From the NCBI GenBank assembly GCA_041399205.1, contig JAWKTK010000016.1, positions 124,001-188,000 of the forward strand: a stretch of DNA of 64,000 nucleotides, in the 5' to 3' direction. The position numbers were made by a program, and so were the translations under genes. A model generated the notes under the pieces. It was given only the letters and a program-made list of their open reading frames with translations, ran no database searches and was not told where the DNA came from. Positions 1 to 8,484 of the stretch are shown in pieces; the stretch's first letter is position 1; every line of letters begins with the position of its first letter. This DNA comes from JAGQOZ01 sp041399205 (GTDB taxonomy: Bacteria > Planctomycetota > Planctomycetia > Pirellulales > Pirellulaceae).

Positions 1-1003
1 CGGTTCCATCATCAAATCCGCCGGTCAGCGGCAGATTCAATTCGTGCATGTCAATGATTCCGTTACGATTGATGTCTCGTCCAAACAACAAATCGGGCGT
101 GACACCTCGCACCATCAACAGCTCTTCCACGGTCTCTAACGGCCCGTTCTTGGCTGCGTACGACAAACTGGAATAGTACGAACTTTCGGCACCGTATTCT
201 CGCGGTTCATCATCTTCGTCCACGTAGTCTAAAATCGCATCGGCAATATCCACCGTCATGCCGGGCAGTTTCATCAACATCGCTCGGCCCGAAGTATCAA
301 TCGGTTCCTCTTCTTCTTCGTCCGTCGAATCGTCCGAGGCAGCGTCGTCGGCGTCATTCGTGCCACCGCTAGTTCCACCGGACGTCGCACCGCCCGTCGT
401 TCCGCCACCCGAATTCGCACCGCTGGGAACAGCTCCGCCTGTCGCATTGCCGACGCCCGCCGTGCCGTCGTTGGTGTCGTTGCCGCCTGAATCCAGGATA
501 TCGTCCACGGCGGCTTCTAACGCTGCAGCATCGGCGTCTTCTTCGTCCGGCAACGCCAGATCCAGCGCATTCAGATTCAGCCGTCCCGATTCATCTTCCA
601 GGCCGAAGCGAACGCCGCCCCACATCCCTTGCGAATCCATCATGGGCGAAATCACGGTAAAACGGCCTCGAGCGGTCGCGTTCACACCCGTCGTCACTTG
701 GACCGCTTGGAACAACGCCGGATTATCGAATTCACCGCCGCTGGCGTATCGCACGTCTTCCGTCATCTCTAAGTAGACTTTGACTTGTTCCACGCCAGAA
801 TCGACTAAATTTCGAGCTTGAATTTGATGGCCGTTCAAAAGGGCCGCTTCTTTCTCTGTCAGCATCAAATCCGTAAACGTGTACGCGGCCAACGCCAACA
901 TGGCAATGACCACCAGCACTACCACCAAGATGATGCCGGACAGTTTGTGCTTATTTCGACAACGCAAATTCGATTTGGTGCGAACCATGTTTCGTTGCGT
1001 CAT
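1..1003 (-). CDS. gspK: Type II secretion minor pseudopilin GspK (partial, C-terminus off the window)
   Basis: GspK is the tip minor pseudopilin of the type II secretion pseudopilus in the inner membrane/periplasm. About 334 codons are visible and no stop is reached. A hydrophobic N-terminal helix (residues about 24-43) is followed by GspK landmarks: GRLNLNAL near residue 138, LMKLPGM near 241, ILDYVDEDDEPREYG, and NGPLETVEELLMVRGV. Between residues about 150 and 235 lies a Gly/Thr/Asp-rich low-complexity insert ending in a Glu run, which ordinary GspK proteins lack. Near the visible end, DINRNGIIDMHEL resembles an EF-hand calcium loop. The ATG overlaps the gspJ stop as ATGA, so the two are translationally coupled. 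It is last in the visible gspE-F-G-H-I-J-K order. The family call is firm; the role of the insert is unknown. Confidence 0.9.
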   Translation of the reverse strand, partial: MTQRNMVRTKSNLRCRNKHKLSGIILVVVLVVIAMLALAAYTFTDLMLTEKEAALLNGHQIQARNLVDSGVEQVKVYLEMTEDVRYASGGEFDNPALFQAVQVTTGVNATARGRFTVISPMMDSQGMWGGVRFGLEDESGRLNLNALDLALPDEEDADAAALEAAVDDILDSGGNDTNDGTAGVGNATGGAVPSGANSGGGTTGGATSGGTSGGTNDADDAASDDSTDEEEEEPIDTSGRAMLMKLPGMTVDIADAILDYVDEDDEPREYGAESSYYSSLSYAAKNGPLETVEELLMVRGVTPDLLFGRDINRNGIIDMHELNLPLTGGFDDGT

Positions 1004-2073
1004 AACGAACTCCCTGTCGCACTAGTGCTAGACGAAGTGGAACTACTGCTGGTCGAATTGGATGTCGTTTCGTCCGTCGTCGAATCTTCTTCGGTTTCAA
1101 TCAATTCGCCCGCTGGAAGATGCACCACCAACTGATAAATGTTCTCCGGATCGATAACCGTGGGCACCGAATTCAACGGACCCGATTGTTGTTGCCGTTG
1201 TACATCGGCCGTAGTTTGCAACACCAACGTAATCCGAACCGCCAGCGGAATGCCGCCAAATTGCTGCGTGTCCCACGACGCCATCCACTGAAAGCCATCA
1301 AAATAGCTGAACTCCAGCGAAACCACTTCCGGCGCAATCAGCTCCATGCTGTTGTCCATCTGATCGAAGCTGGCGTACTGAGATGCAAACCGCGATTTAG
1401 CTCGAGACATACTGCGGCGGACCAAACCGGATTGGTAGTTGGCTCCCAACGACTGCGTTCCCAGACTGCCTGACAGATTACCTGCAGAACCGAGCATCGA
1501 ACCACCCTGACCCAACACAAAATAACTGACCGTTTTGACGTCGCTTAGGTTCGAAAGTGTGGACGTAGCGCCAGACGCATTGAGAATGGTGTATTCTTCA
1601 TAACGAGGAATCCGGCTGACGTCGATTTGGATTTCCAAAGCGTTGCCGTAAATGCCCGGTTCGATCGGCTGCGCAGCAGAATCCACCAACGCGTCGGCGG
1701 AGGAAACGTCTTCTTCGTCTGTTTCTTCTACGCCATCCGTTTCGGAGGCTTCATCCGTGCCGTCTTCGTCTACCGTTGTACCTTCCACCGCCGCCAATGC
1801 GTCATTTAGGCCTCGCTGCAAATCATAAATGGACGCAAAATCGGCCGAACGCGCCGCCACGGTACCTCGCAAATCCCTAGCAATCTGCTGCAATAGCGCG
1901 CGAGCCAACTGAGCTTCTTCAATTTTGGTTTGACGAACCGTCAGCTGCTTGAAATAGAAATTGATTGCACCACCCACCAACACCATCGTCACTGCCAACA
2001 GCGCTAGCGAAAGGATCACTTCCAGCAGAGTGAAACCGATTCGCGATGATGATGATCGACGGCGCTGAAACAT
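1000..2073 (-). CDS. gspJ: Type II secretion minor pseudopilin GspJ
   Basis: 357 residues. The N-terminus RIGFTLLEVILSLALLAV is a classical prepilin signal (cleavage after Gly, Glu at +5) followed by the membrane helix. I chose the ATG at 2073 because it places the short basic leader directly before this signal; the open frame continues upstream without family resemblance. Position after gspI and before gspK, plus length, makes it GspJ, which forms the pseudopilus tip with GspI and GspK. Two features are unusual: an acidic stretch around residues 120-150 rich in Glu, Asp and Thr, and a C-terminal tail of about 30 residues almost entirely Ser and Thr. The stop overlaps the gspK start by 4 bp. 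Confidence 0.9.
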   Translation of the reverse strand: MFQRRRSSSSRIGFTLLEVILSLALLAVTMVLVGGAINFYFKQLTVRQTKIEEAQLARALLQQIARDLRGTVAARSADFASIYDLQRGLNDALAAVEGTTVDEDGTDEASETDGVEETDEEDVSSADALVDSAAQPIEPGIYGNALEIQIDVSRIPRYEEYTILNASGATSTLSNLSDVKTVSYFVLGQGGSMLGSAGNLSGSLGTQSLGANYQSGLVRRSMSRAKSRFASQYASFDQMDNSMELIAPEVVSLEFSYFDGFQWMASWDTQQFGGIPLAVRITLVLQTTADVQRQQQSGPLNSVPTVIDPENIYQLVVHLPAGELIETEEDSTTDETTSNSTSSSSTSSSTSATGSSL

Positions 2074-2089
2074 AGCAAAAAAATTTCTT

Positions 2090-2629
2090 CTAGGACGAAG
2101 TCTCGGAACTGGTGCTGCTGGTCGAACTTGACGAACTGGACGACGTTTCCACTTCTTCCGGATCTTGCGGAATGGGCATAGATGGATCTCGTAGCAAGCG
2201 AGCCAACGAATATTGAACGGGCATTTTTGTGGTATCTGCTTGCTGCACCACCACCAAAACCAACACCATGCCGGTGTACGGCGTTTGTTCAAGGATGACG
2301 GAATAGGACCAGCGCACGTCATACGGACACGGAGCGTTCATGACTGACGTTGGAATGGCGGCACCTGAGGTGAGTTCGGCCATGATTGATTCTGCCATCA
2401 CTTCTGCTCGAGTCAACGCGCGAGCATCCGCTGCCGCTCGCATTCCAATACCAATCAGCTGAGCCATCACGCCAATCGATGTGGCTAGCAACATCAAGGC
2501 CAGCATCACTTCCAGCAAACTCATGCCGGTGCGGAGCGAACCGATTCGATTCGTTCGCAAAGCGTTCGACGTTGGGTGATGGCGCTGCATGACGTTTGGT
2601 TTCGATATGATCTTGCTGGACGAATTCAT
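2090..2629 (-). CDS. gspI: Type II secretion minor pseudopilin GspI
   Basis: 179 residues from the ATG at 2629, which overlaps the gspH stop as ATGA. The prepilin signal reads TGMSLLEVMLALMLLATS, with Met after the Gly at the cleavage site and Glu at +5, as in GspI/PilV-type minor pseudopilins. A second in-frame ATG (MQRHHP) shortly downstream is an alternative start. The C-terminus ends in a tail of about 20 residues that is nearly all Ser and Thr, like the tail on GspJ next door. GspI nucleates the pseudopilus tip with GspJ and GspK. The gap to gspJ is 16 bp, so these genes should be co-transcribed. Confidence 0.88.
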   Translation of the reverse strand: MNSSSKIISKPNVMQRHHPTSNALRTNRIGSLRTGMSLLEVMLALMLLATSIGVMAQLIGIGMRAAADARALTRAEVMAESIMAELTSGAAIPTSVMNAPCPYDVRWSYSVILEQTPYTGMVLVLVVVQQADTTKMPVQYSLARLLRDPSMPIPQDPEEVETSSSSSSSTSSTSSETSS

Positions 2630-3297
2630 TGGGTTCGTTCCACCGGCACGATACCGTTGGTGGTTTCCACCGGACTGACTCGAGTCACACCCGTGAGGCC
2701 GCGCAGTTCGATGGCAATGGCCGATTGTTCTTGGTTGGCCAGGACAATCCGAGCACTCGATGTGGTGCCATCCGGATAGAAAAAGACGGGCATGCCCCAC
2801 GAAGCGGCAGTGGTAGCTTGGCCCGCCACCGGCACATTCGCTCCGCCACCCGACTGCTGATACGCGGTCAGCTGTACAGCGGTCCGTTCGTCAACAGCCA
2901 CGTCAGCACCGAAAAAGCGAACACCTTTGGGCAGTCGTTCCATTTCGGTAGTGACGCCCAATCCGCCCACGCCTACCATGTTGGTTGTCACGCCCACGTC
3001 GGACGCGAACATCGATTCCACTTCGACAAAATCTTCTGGCGACGTCTGCGTCATGGTGATGAAGCCGTCCGAACTAAGCAGATGTCGGAAGACTTGCGTT
3101 TGGCCCGACTTCATCGCTCGCACACGAGCTCGCGCCAATTCCGCTCGCACCATATCCGCCCCTTTTTTCAGGCGTTGCTGACTAAAGGTCGAATTGAACC
3201 TGGGCGCGGCTACGGCGGCAATGATTACTAACAATGCCAACACCAACAGCACTTCCATCAGTGTGAGTCCGCGATGTTTTCGCAACTGATGGAACAC
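2626..3297 (-). CDS. gspH: Type II secretion pseudopilin GspH
   Basis: 223 residues. The N-terminus KHRGLTLMEVLLVLALLVII is a prepilin signal (cleavage after Gly, Glu at +5) followed by a hydrophobic helix. The next part, RLKKGADMVRAELARARVRA, is the amphipathic region typical of GspH/FimT proteins, and the rest is a beta-rich domain. The role is a minor pseudopilin that joins the tip complex to the GspG shaft. It is preceded by a palindromic repeat element that separates it from gspG, and it overlaps gspI by 4 bp. Assignment as GspH rests on the FimT/GspH-like sequence and on the operon order. Confidence 0.88.
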   Translation of the reverse strand: MFHQLRKHRGLTLMEVLLVLALLVIIAAVAAPRFNSTFSQQRLKKGADMVRAELARARVRAMKSGQTQVFRHLLSSDGFITMTQTSPEDFVEVESMFASDVGVTTNMVGVGGLGVTTEMERLPKGVRFFGADVAVDERTAVQLTAYQQSGGGANVPVAGQATTAASWGMPVFFYPDGTTSSARIVLANQEQSAIAIELRGLTGVTRVSPVETTNGIVPVERTQ

Positions 3298-3330
3298 GTG
3301 ATTCGCTCCTGTAACGGTCGAGACAATTAT

Positions 3331-3593
3331 GGCTTGTAGTACCGCCTTTAGGCGGTATTTCCTAGCCCGAAGCGTCAGCGAGGGACCAAAGGAATCTTCA
3401 ATTTTCCCTCGCTACGCGTTTTGAAGTTGCGCTTTTTCCTAGCCCGAAACGTAAGTGAGGGGAATTTGAGTGCTTCTGCAGTCCCCTCGCTGACGCTTCG
3501 GGCTAGGATTCTTTTCGTGGAAAACGCATGTGCGTAGCTGTAAAAGGCGAATTCGAGGTCTGTCGTCATTCCGCCTAAAGGCGGTACTACAGA
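3331..3593. repeat. Nested inverted repeats between gspG and gspH
   Basis: The outer pair is TGTAGTACCGCCTTTAGGCGG (near 3334) and its reverse complement at about 3572-3592; each arm is itself palindromic (CCGCCTTTAGGCGG). Inside are two CCTAGCCCGA-type elements: a left one at 3361-3419 with an incomplete right arm, and a complete one at 3439-3508 that starts CCTAGCCCGAAACGTAAGTG and ends GACGCTTCGGGCTAGGA. The element sits inside the gsp operon, so it would be transcribed and could fold into long hairpins. I see no gene in it. Confidence 0.85.
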
Positions 3594-3607
3594 CAAACGG
3601 AAAATGA

Positions 3608-4002
3608 CTAACCGTTTACACCAATGTCGTCTTGCGTTCCGTCGGTTCGATCTGGACCTAATGACCAAATGCTGTAGTTGTTGCCGTCCGACTGGTATTG
3701 GTATTCATTGCCCCAAGGATCCATCGGAATGTCTTTGTCCAAGTATTGCTGCGGAGTGCGAGAGCTTGCAGGCCTTCGTTCGAATAGGGATAGCGAGTGT
3801 TATTGAGTTCGAACATTTTGATCGCACTTTCGAACAGACCTAACTGACTTCTGGCCGCATCTAATCGAGCGTTCTGTTGGGCACCTCGAATGAACACGCT
3901 GGCCATGCCGCCCAAGATCACCAGAATAACCAACACCAACAAGACTTCCATCAGCGTAAAACCTCGGCGGCGACGACGACGTCCTAAGATTTGTTTTTTC
4001 AT
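3608..4002 (-). CDS. gspG: Major pseudopilin GspG, broken by one probable base deletion
   Basis: GspG is the major subunit of the type II pseudopilus shaft. The uninterrupted frame gives 114 residues: a basic leader, the prepilin signal RRGFTLMEVLLVLVILVILG, and the shaft region up to YPYSNEGLQAL. It then turns into unrelated sequence and stops at 3658. In another frame the expected ending continues: YLDKDIPMDPWGNEYQY, then YSIWSLGPD and TDGTQDD, stopping at 3608. Restoring one C at about 3759-3764 (CTCGC to CTCCGC) joins them as GLQALRTPQQYLDKD. The restored protein is about 131 residues, normal for GspG. The WGN and GPDGxxGTxDD features match the calcium-binding loop region of the family. 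I read this as a sequencing indel rather than a real mutation. Confidence 0.88.
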
Positions 4003-4101
4003 CGAACCATTCTCCTCTCTCTTATGATCAAATACTCTTTACGTTTGTTTCTACAATCAGTTCTGACGAGTTTCCCCGTGAAATAATCCCAGCGAACGAG
4101 T

Positions 4102-5313
4102 TTACCCCACGGTACTGCTCATCTTGAAGATCGGTAACAGCAGGGCAATTACCACGATCAACACAATCACCGCCAGGATCAGCAACATGACTGGTTCTAA
4201 CAAGCGAACCACCAATTCTAACCGCCGGGCCGTTCGGCGTTCCAACCCGTCGGCTATATCTACTAACACCGAATCCAGGCTGTTGGATTCTTCAGCCACG
4301 GCAATCATTTCTACAACGGTGGTTGGAAAGTGACCGGACGCGGCTAACGGAGTAGCTAAAGCGTCGCCCGAAGAAATATTTTCGGACGCTTCTTCGATCG
4401 ATTCAGACAGAATACGGTTCCCTGCTGCGTCCCGAGAAATCTCCAGCGAACGCAAGATCGGCACGCCATTGTGTAGCAACGTTCCTAGGACTCGGCAAAA
4501 TCGAGCCACCGCCAGACTCTTGAACACGGGGCCCAGCATAGGAATCTTCAGCTTGAACGCATCCGCCTTGCGACGTCCTTTTTCCGTGGCCAATTGCGAT
4601 TTCAAATAGGCAATCAAGAAGCCGAGCGCTACCACCACAATCAATCCGTATTTGCGAAGCGAAGTACTGAAATTCAACAACAAGTCCGTGATCAATGGCA
4701 ATTGGCCGCGTTCACGCATGTCGTCAAAAATTTCGGCAAAGTTCGGCACGAAGAAGACAATCAAGCCAAACACCACCACCGTGCCGACCACGGCCAGGAA
4801 CATGGGATATGCCAACGCACCCATGGTTCGGCTTTTAAAATCTTCTTGCTCTTCCGTGAACTGGGCGATGCGTTCCAGCGAATCTTCCAGAAAGCCGCCT
4901 TCTCCACCAGCTCGGATCAAGCTGACGGACAATTCGCCAAACGAAGAACGATGCTGATGCATGGCGTCGGCCAGCGTGGCACCTTCTTCGATTCGATGAT
5001 AAACGTCGCCCAAAATTTCGGACAACACGGGACTGGAGGATTGCTTTTTCAATACTTCCAACGAACGCAGTAACGGCACGCCGCTTCGCAACAAACCTGC
5101 CAGCTGAGCGTAGAAGGTGGCCAGTTGCTGAGCACCCACTTTCTTCTTGCCAAACGACCAAGCACTGCTGGCGGATTTGGCCGCGTCCACTTGCAACGGA
5201 AACAACGACTTCCCTGACAGCAGCGAAATAGCTTCTCGCTGAGTGTTCGCGGAAATCGTGCCGGTGACACGTTTGCCCTGCAAGTTTCTAGCTACATATG
5301 CGAAGTCTGGCAT
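4102..5313 (-). CDS. gspF: Type II secretion inner-membrane platform protein GspF
   Basis: 403 residues, the usual GspF length. The N-terminal MPDFAYVARNLQGKRVTG is the family opening. Two tandem T2SSF domains follow: the first with LLRSGVPLLRSLEVL and the second with LLHNGVPILRSLEIS, each followed by hydrophobic segments. Three membrane helices are visible, near residues 165-190, 220-240 and 370-395. GspF is the polytopic platform that couples the GspE ATPase to pseudopilus assembly. The second domain has the standard MIAVAEESNSLDSVL motif without the insertion found in the other PilC/GspF protein of this window. It lies 37 bp after gspE and 99 bp before gspG. Confidence 0.95.
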   Translation of the reverse strand: MPDFAYVARNLQGKRVTGTISANTQREAISLLSGKSLFPLQVDAAKSASSAWSFGKKKVGAQQLATFYAQLAGLLRSGVPLLRSLEVLKKQSSSPVLSEILGDVYHRIEEGATLADAMHQHRSSFGELSVSLIRAGGEGGFLEDSLERIAQFTEEQEDFKSRTMGALAYPMFLAVVGTVVVFGLIVFFVPNFAEIFDDMRERGQLPLITDLLLNFSTSLRKYGLIVVVALGFLIAYLKSQLATEKGRRKADAFKLKIPMLGPVFKSLAVARFCRVLGTLLHNGVPILRSLEISRDAAGNRILSESIEEASENISSGDALATPLAASGHFPTTVVEMIAVAEESNSLDSVLVDIADGLERRTARRLELVVRLLEPVMLLILAVIVLIVVIALLLPIFKMSSTVG

Positions 5314-5350
5314 CGTTGCGTGCGTCAGTTAAACAAGATTCGAATTCAAA

Positions 5351-7046
5351 TTAAACACGATCACCCTTGGTCACTCGCATCACTTCTTCCACCGAAGTAA
5401 TGCCCTGCAGCACTTTGCTCCAACCATCTTGTCGCAGCGTGCGCATGCCGTTTTTCAGACCGGCCGCGCGAATTTCCCAAGTGCTGGCGCGGTCGTGCGC
5501 CAGTTGTCGCACTTCTTCGCTGGTGACCAGCAATTCATAAATGCCTTGCCGACCTTGGTACCCGACGCCTCGGCAAGTGCGGCAGCCCACGCTGCGAAAG
5601 ATTCGACCACCACCGGCCTGCATTTCATCCAACGGAAAGTCTTTGGGCAAATCGTCTGCAGATGGCGAATATTCTTCTTTGCATTCGTTGCACAATCGTC
5701 GAACCAGTCGTTGGGCCATCACGGCTTCCACGGTACTGGCTACCAAAAACGGTTCCAGCCCCATGTCGACCAAACGAGTGTACGAACTAGCCGCGTCATT
5801 CGTATGCAGCGTGCTAAAGACCATGTGGCCGGTCAGCGACGCTTGAATGGCGTTTTCCGCTGTTTCTAAGTCTCGAATTTCGCCCACCAGCACCACGTCC
5901 GGATCGTGTCGCAAGATCGATCGCAGCGACTTGGAAAACGTCAATCCAATTTGCGCATGGACCTGGATTTGATTGATACCGTCCAGCTGATATTCCACCG
6001 GATCTTCCGTGGTGATGATCTTAGTAGACGGGCTGCGAATGTCTTGGAGCGAACTGTACAACGTGGTCGTTTTTCCCGAACCGGTTGGGCCCGTGACCAA
6101 GACGATACCGTGAGGCAATCGAATCAATTCGTTGAAGGTTTTCAGCACTTCGGGATCCATGCCCAATTTTTTCAGATCAAAAGCCATCGCGCCTTTGTCC
6201 AAAATACGCATGACGATACCTTCGCCATGAATCATCGGGATCACGGAAACTCGCACATCGATTTCTCGGCCTGAAACCTTCAGCTTCATACGACCATCTT
6301 GCGGCAATCGCTTTTCCGCAATGTTCAGTCGCGACATGATTTTCAAACGGCTGATGATGGCGGCTTGAAAACGATTGATTTCGGGCTGAGCGGGTTGGGA
6401 GTGCAACATACCGTCGATGCGGTAACGAATCACCACGCCGTGACCTTGCGCTTCAATGTGCACGTCATTTCGCGCGATTCGATGGCCTCGAGCAAAATTT
6501 CATTCACCAAGCGAACGACCGACGCTTCTTGCGCCATTTCGGAAAGTTCCGAACCGTCCGTTTCAATTTCGTCCAGCAGTTCGACGCCGTCGTCGCCTTT
6601 CTGCTTCATCAGGCCTTCGATCGTTTCACTACCGACGCCCAAATGCGTTTTGATTAGCTTGGCAATTTCATGACGAGCGGCCAGAACGGGGATCACGTCC
6701 AATCCTGTGGCCGAACATTGCTTCGTCAATCGAATAAAGATTGAACGGGTCGGATGTCGCAACTTTCAGCGACCCGTTTTCTCGCGACACCGGAAACAGC
6801 GAATCGCGATAGATCAACTTCTGGGGAAACTCTTGCAGCAATGTTAAATCGACTTCCGCTTCCGTCAATTCAACAAAGTCCAATCCCATCTCTTTCGCCA
6901 ATGGCCGTAAAGGCGGCGTCTTCGTTCACATAGCTTCCAAGTCAATGGCTTTGTGAAACACGCCCGTGCCGTTGCATTGAGCGCGTGGCCTGGAGCTGTG
7001 TTTCGTCCAGTAAGCCTCTGCGTAACAGGATTTCGCCAACTTCCAT
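5351..7046 (-). CDS. gspE: Type II secretion assembly ATPase GspE, broken by five probable indels
   Basis: GspE is the hexameric ATPase that powers pseudopilus assembly. The C-terminal 370 residues are intact: Walker A GPTGSGKTTTLY, Asp box and Walker B region (LRHDPDVVLVGEIRDLETAE), a His box (FSTLHTNDA) and a four-Cys zinc site (CNEC, CRTC). Upstream the protein continues in other frames: VLAARHEIAKLIKTHLGVGS, then LAKEMGLDFVELTEAEVDL, then a MshEN-type start MEVGEILLRRGLLDE at 7046. Indels are needed near 6471, 6718, 6903, 6937 and 6950; each can be explained by one base in a short run. The restored N-terminus reads VSQAIDLGSYVNEDAAFTALAKEMG. Clean coding between breaks argues for sequencing error; a real pseudogene is the alternative. 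It is first in the operon. Confidence 0.85.
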
Positions 7047-7243
7047 CAGATTACCAGTTCAAGGATTTGAATGCGTTTTGCGAAGGCCAATTTTTTCTGA
7101 GCCATTGTTTGAATCGGGTTCGCGCCCAAGGCCAAGCCTTCACCTTAGTGTACTTACCCACCGTTCCGGTGGATGGTTGCAATCTGCGAATTGTTTTTGA
7201 AATGATTTAAGCAAGAGAGGGGGAATCGCAGGAAATCCCCCCT

Positions 7244-7382
7244 CTCAAGTTTTGAAGTTGCGCTTTTCCTAGCCCGACGCGTTAGCGAGGGGAATACGGA
7301 GTTTCTCTGGTCCCTCGCTAACGCGTCGCGCTAAGAAATTTTCCGCCGGAAAACGCAAATGCGCAACTTCAAAACTCTCAAG
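7244..7382. repeat. CCTAGCCCGA-type palindromic element with outer inverted repeat
   Basis: The outer arms are CTCAAGTTTTGAAGTTGCGC (from about 7245) and GCGCAACTTCAAAACTCTCA (to about 7380). The inner pair is CCTAGCCCGACGCGTTAGCG and CGCTAACGCGTCGCGCTAAG. The rest of the 7047-7420 gap between gspE and the LTxxQ-like gene holds no gene I can support. The element ends some 40 bp beyond the stop of the minus-strand LTxxQ-like gene, so it could act as its transcript end. Confidence 0.8.
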
Positions 7383-7420
7383 CGAGGTGTAGTTCGCCGT
7401 TTGGATTCAGCGTCATTCGG

Positions 7421-8164
7421 TTAGTCCAGCTGAGCTCCGCCGTTGTTGCCGCCGCCTCGCTGACCACGTTGGCCTCGTTGACCACGGCCACCTTGCTGCG
7501 GACCACCTGGGCCACGTCCTCGGCCAAATTGCGGCTGCGAAAATTCGAACTTGGAGCCAACCATTTCTTCCCATTTGGTTCGCTGAGCGGGAGTGAGCAC
7601 GCCCAACACTTTTTGATCGCTTCTTCCCGAGCTTCTTCAATTCGCTTGCGAACCTCTTCGGCTTCTTGAGCAACTTGGCGGAATTTCCTCGATCTGCTCA
7701 TCGGTCAAACCAAGTGCGTCCTTCAAATCGTCTGACTCAAGAGCTCGTTGAGCACCGCCGAATTGCATCGTTCGCTGTACATTCAATTGCTTCAGGCGGT
7801 CAACTTGGTGCGGCAGCAAGATTTGTTCGGAATTCTGATTCGAGCTCTTACGCATCTCCGTCATTTTTTCTCGCATACCTTCAAAGCCGCCCCCGATTCA
7901 CGCATCTCTTGAAACATGTTCTGCATGCGTTCACGAGCGTCCTCTTGTAGCGCCTGGATATCTTGTTCCTGAGCGTCCAAAAGTTCAACTTCTTGCTTTA
8001 CTTTGTCGTCATTCAGCAGGTCGTAAATCGACCCACCACCGGGGGCCGCCAAATCCACCTCGACCGCCAAATCCGCCTCGACCAGGCTGAGCCAGCAACG
8101 AAGAAGACAGCGTCAAGACAACGAAACATGACACGCTAGCGACCAGTAAGTTTTTCCGAACCAT
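7421..8164 (-). CDS. Secreted LTxxQ-like protein with RGG-rich ends, broken by four probable indels
   Basis: The start at 8164 gives a signal peptide (MVRKNLLVASVSCFVVLTLS, then SSSLLAQ) followed by GRGGFGGRGGFGG. After that the protein is a charged helical domain: GGGSIYDLLNDDKVKQEVEL, GMREKMTEMRKSSNQNSEQI, ALGLTDEQIEEI, VAQEAEEVRKRIEEAREEAI, VLGVLTPAQRTKWEEMVG. The two LTxxQ motifs (LTDEQ, LTPAQ) resemble Spy/CpxP-type periplasmic proteins. The C-terminus is Gly/Arg/Gln-rich with repeated RGQRGQRG. Frame breaks occur at 8041-8045 (extra G in a G run), 7890-7894 (missing C), about 7681 (extra base) and 7610-7614 (missing T), all at homopolymers. Restored length is about 247 residues. The true role is unknown; chaperone-like is only an inference from the motifs. 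Confidence 0.7.
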
Positions 8165-8484
8165 AGCAATAATCCCTAATAAAAACGCAGAACTTTCGAC
8201 CAATCGGAATGTTTATTCCCGAAGTAGCTGTTTCGTTTTGCCGCCCGCAGGCAACGAACCTGGAATACTAACCCCAACGCGAGATCGAGGTTCCGGGACG
8301 AAAAAACTAACGTGCATCCCGGGCCGCAACCGACAACCGAAAGCCGAAAACAGTTGCGAATTCACTCGCTAGCGTGGCCGCCACCAGCGAGTGGTCATGA
8401 TTATGCGTTTCCTTCGGACGCTATCGACGTTAGTGTGATGTATACCGCGTTGTTTGCACCCACAACTAAGCAAGAAGTTTAAAC
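8165..8484. other. Divergent intergenic region, no gene seen
   Basis: This 320-bp stretch separates the minus-strand LTxxQ-like gene from the plus-strand EF-hand gene, so both promoters should lie here. I could not pick out a convincing -35/-10 pair, repeat or RNA in it. Confidence 0.5.

Noticed and set aside
5351..7046. gspE as a true pseudogene
   Set aside because: All breaks are single-base changes at or next to runs, the coding sequence between them is clean, and the other gsp genes are intact. True decay is not excluded.
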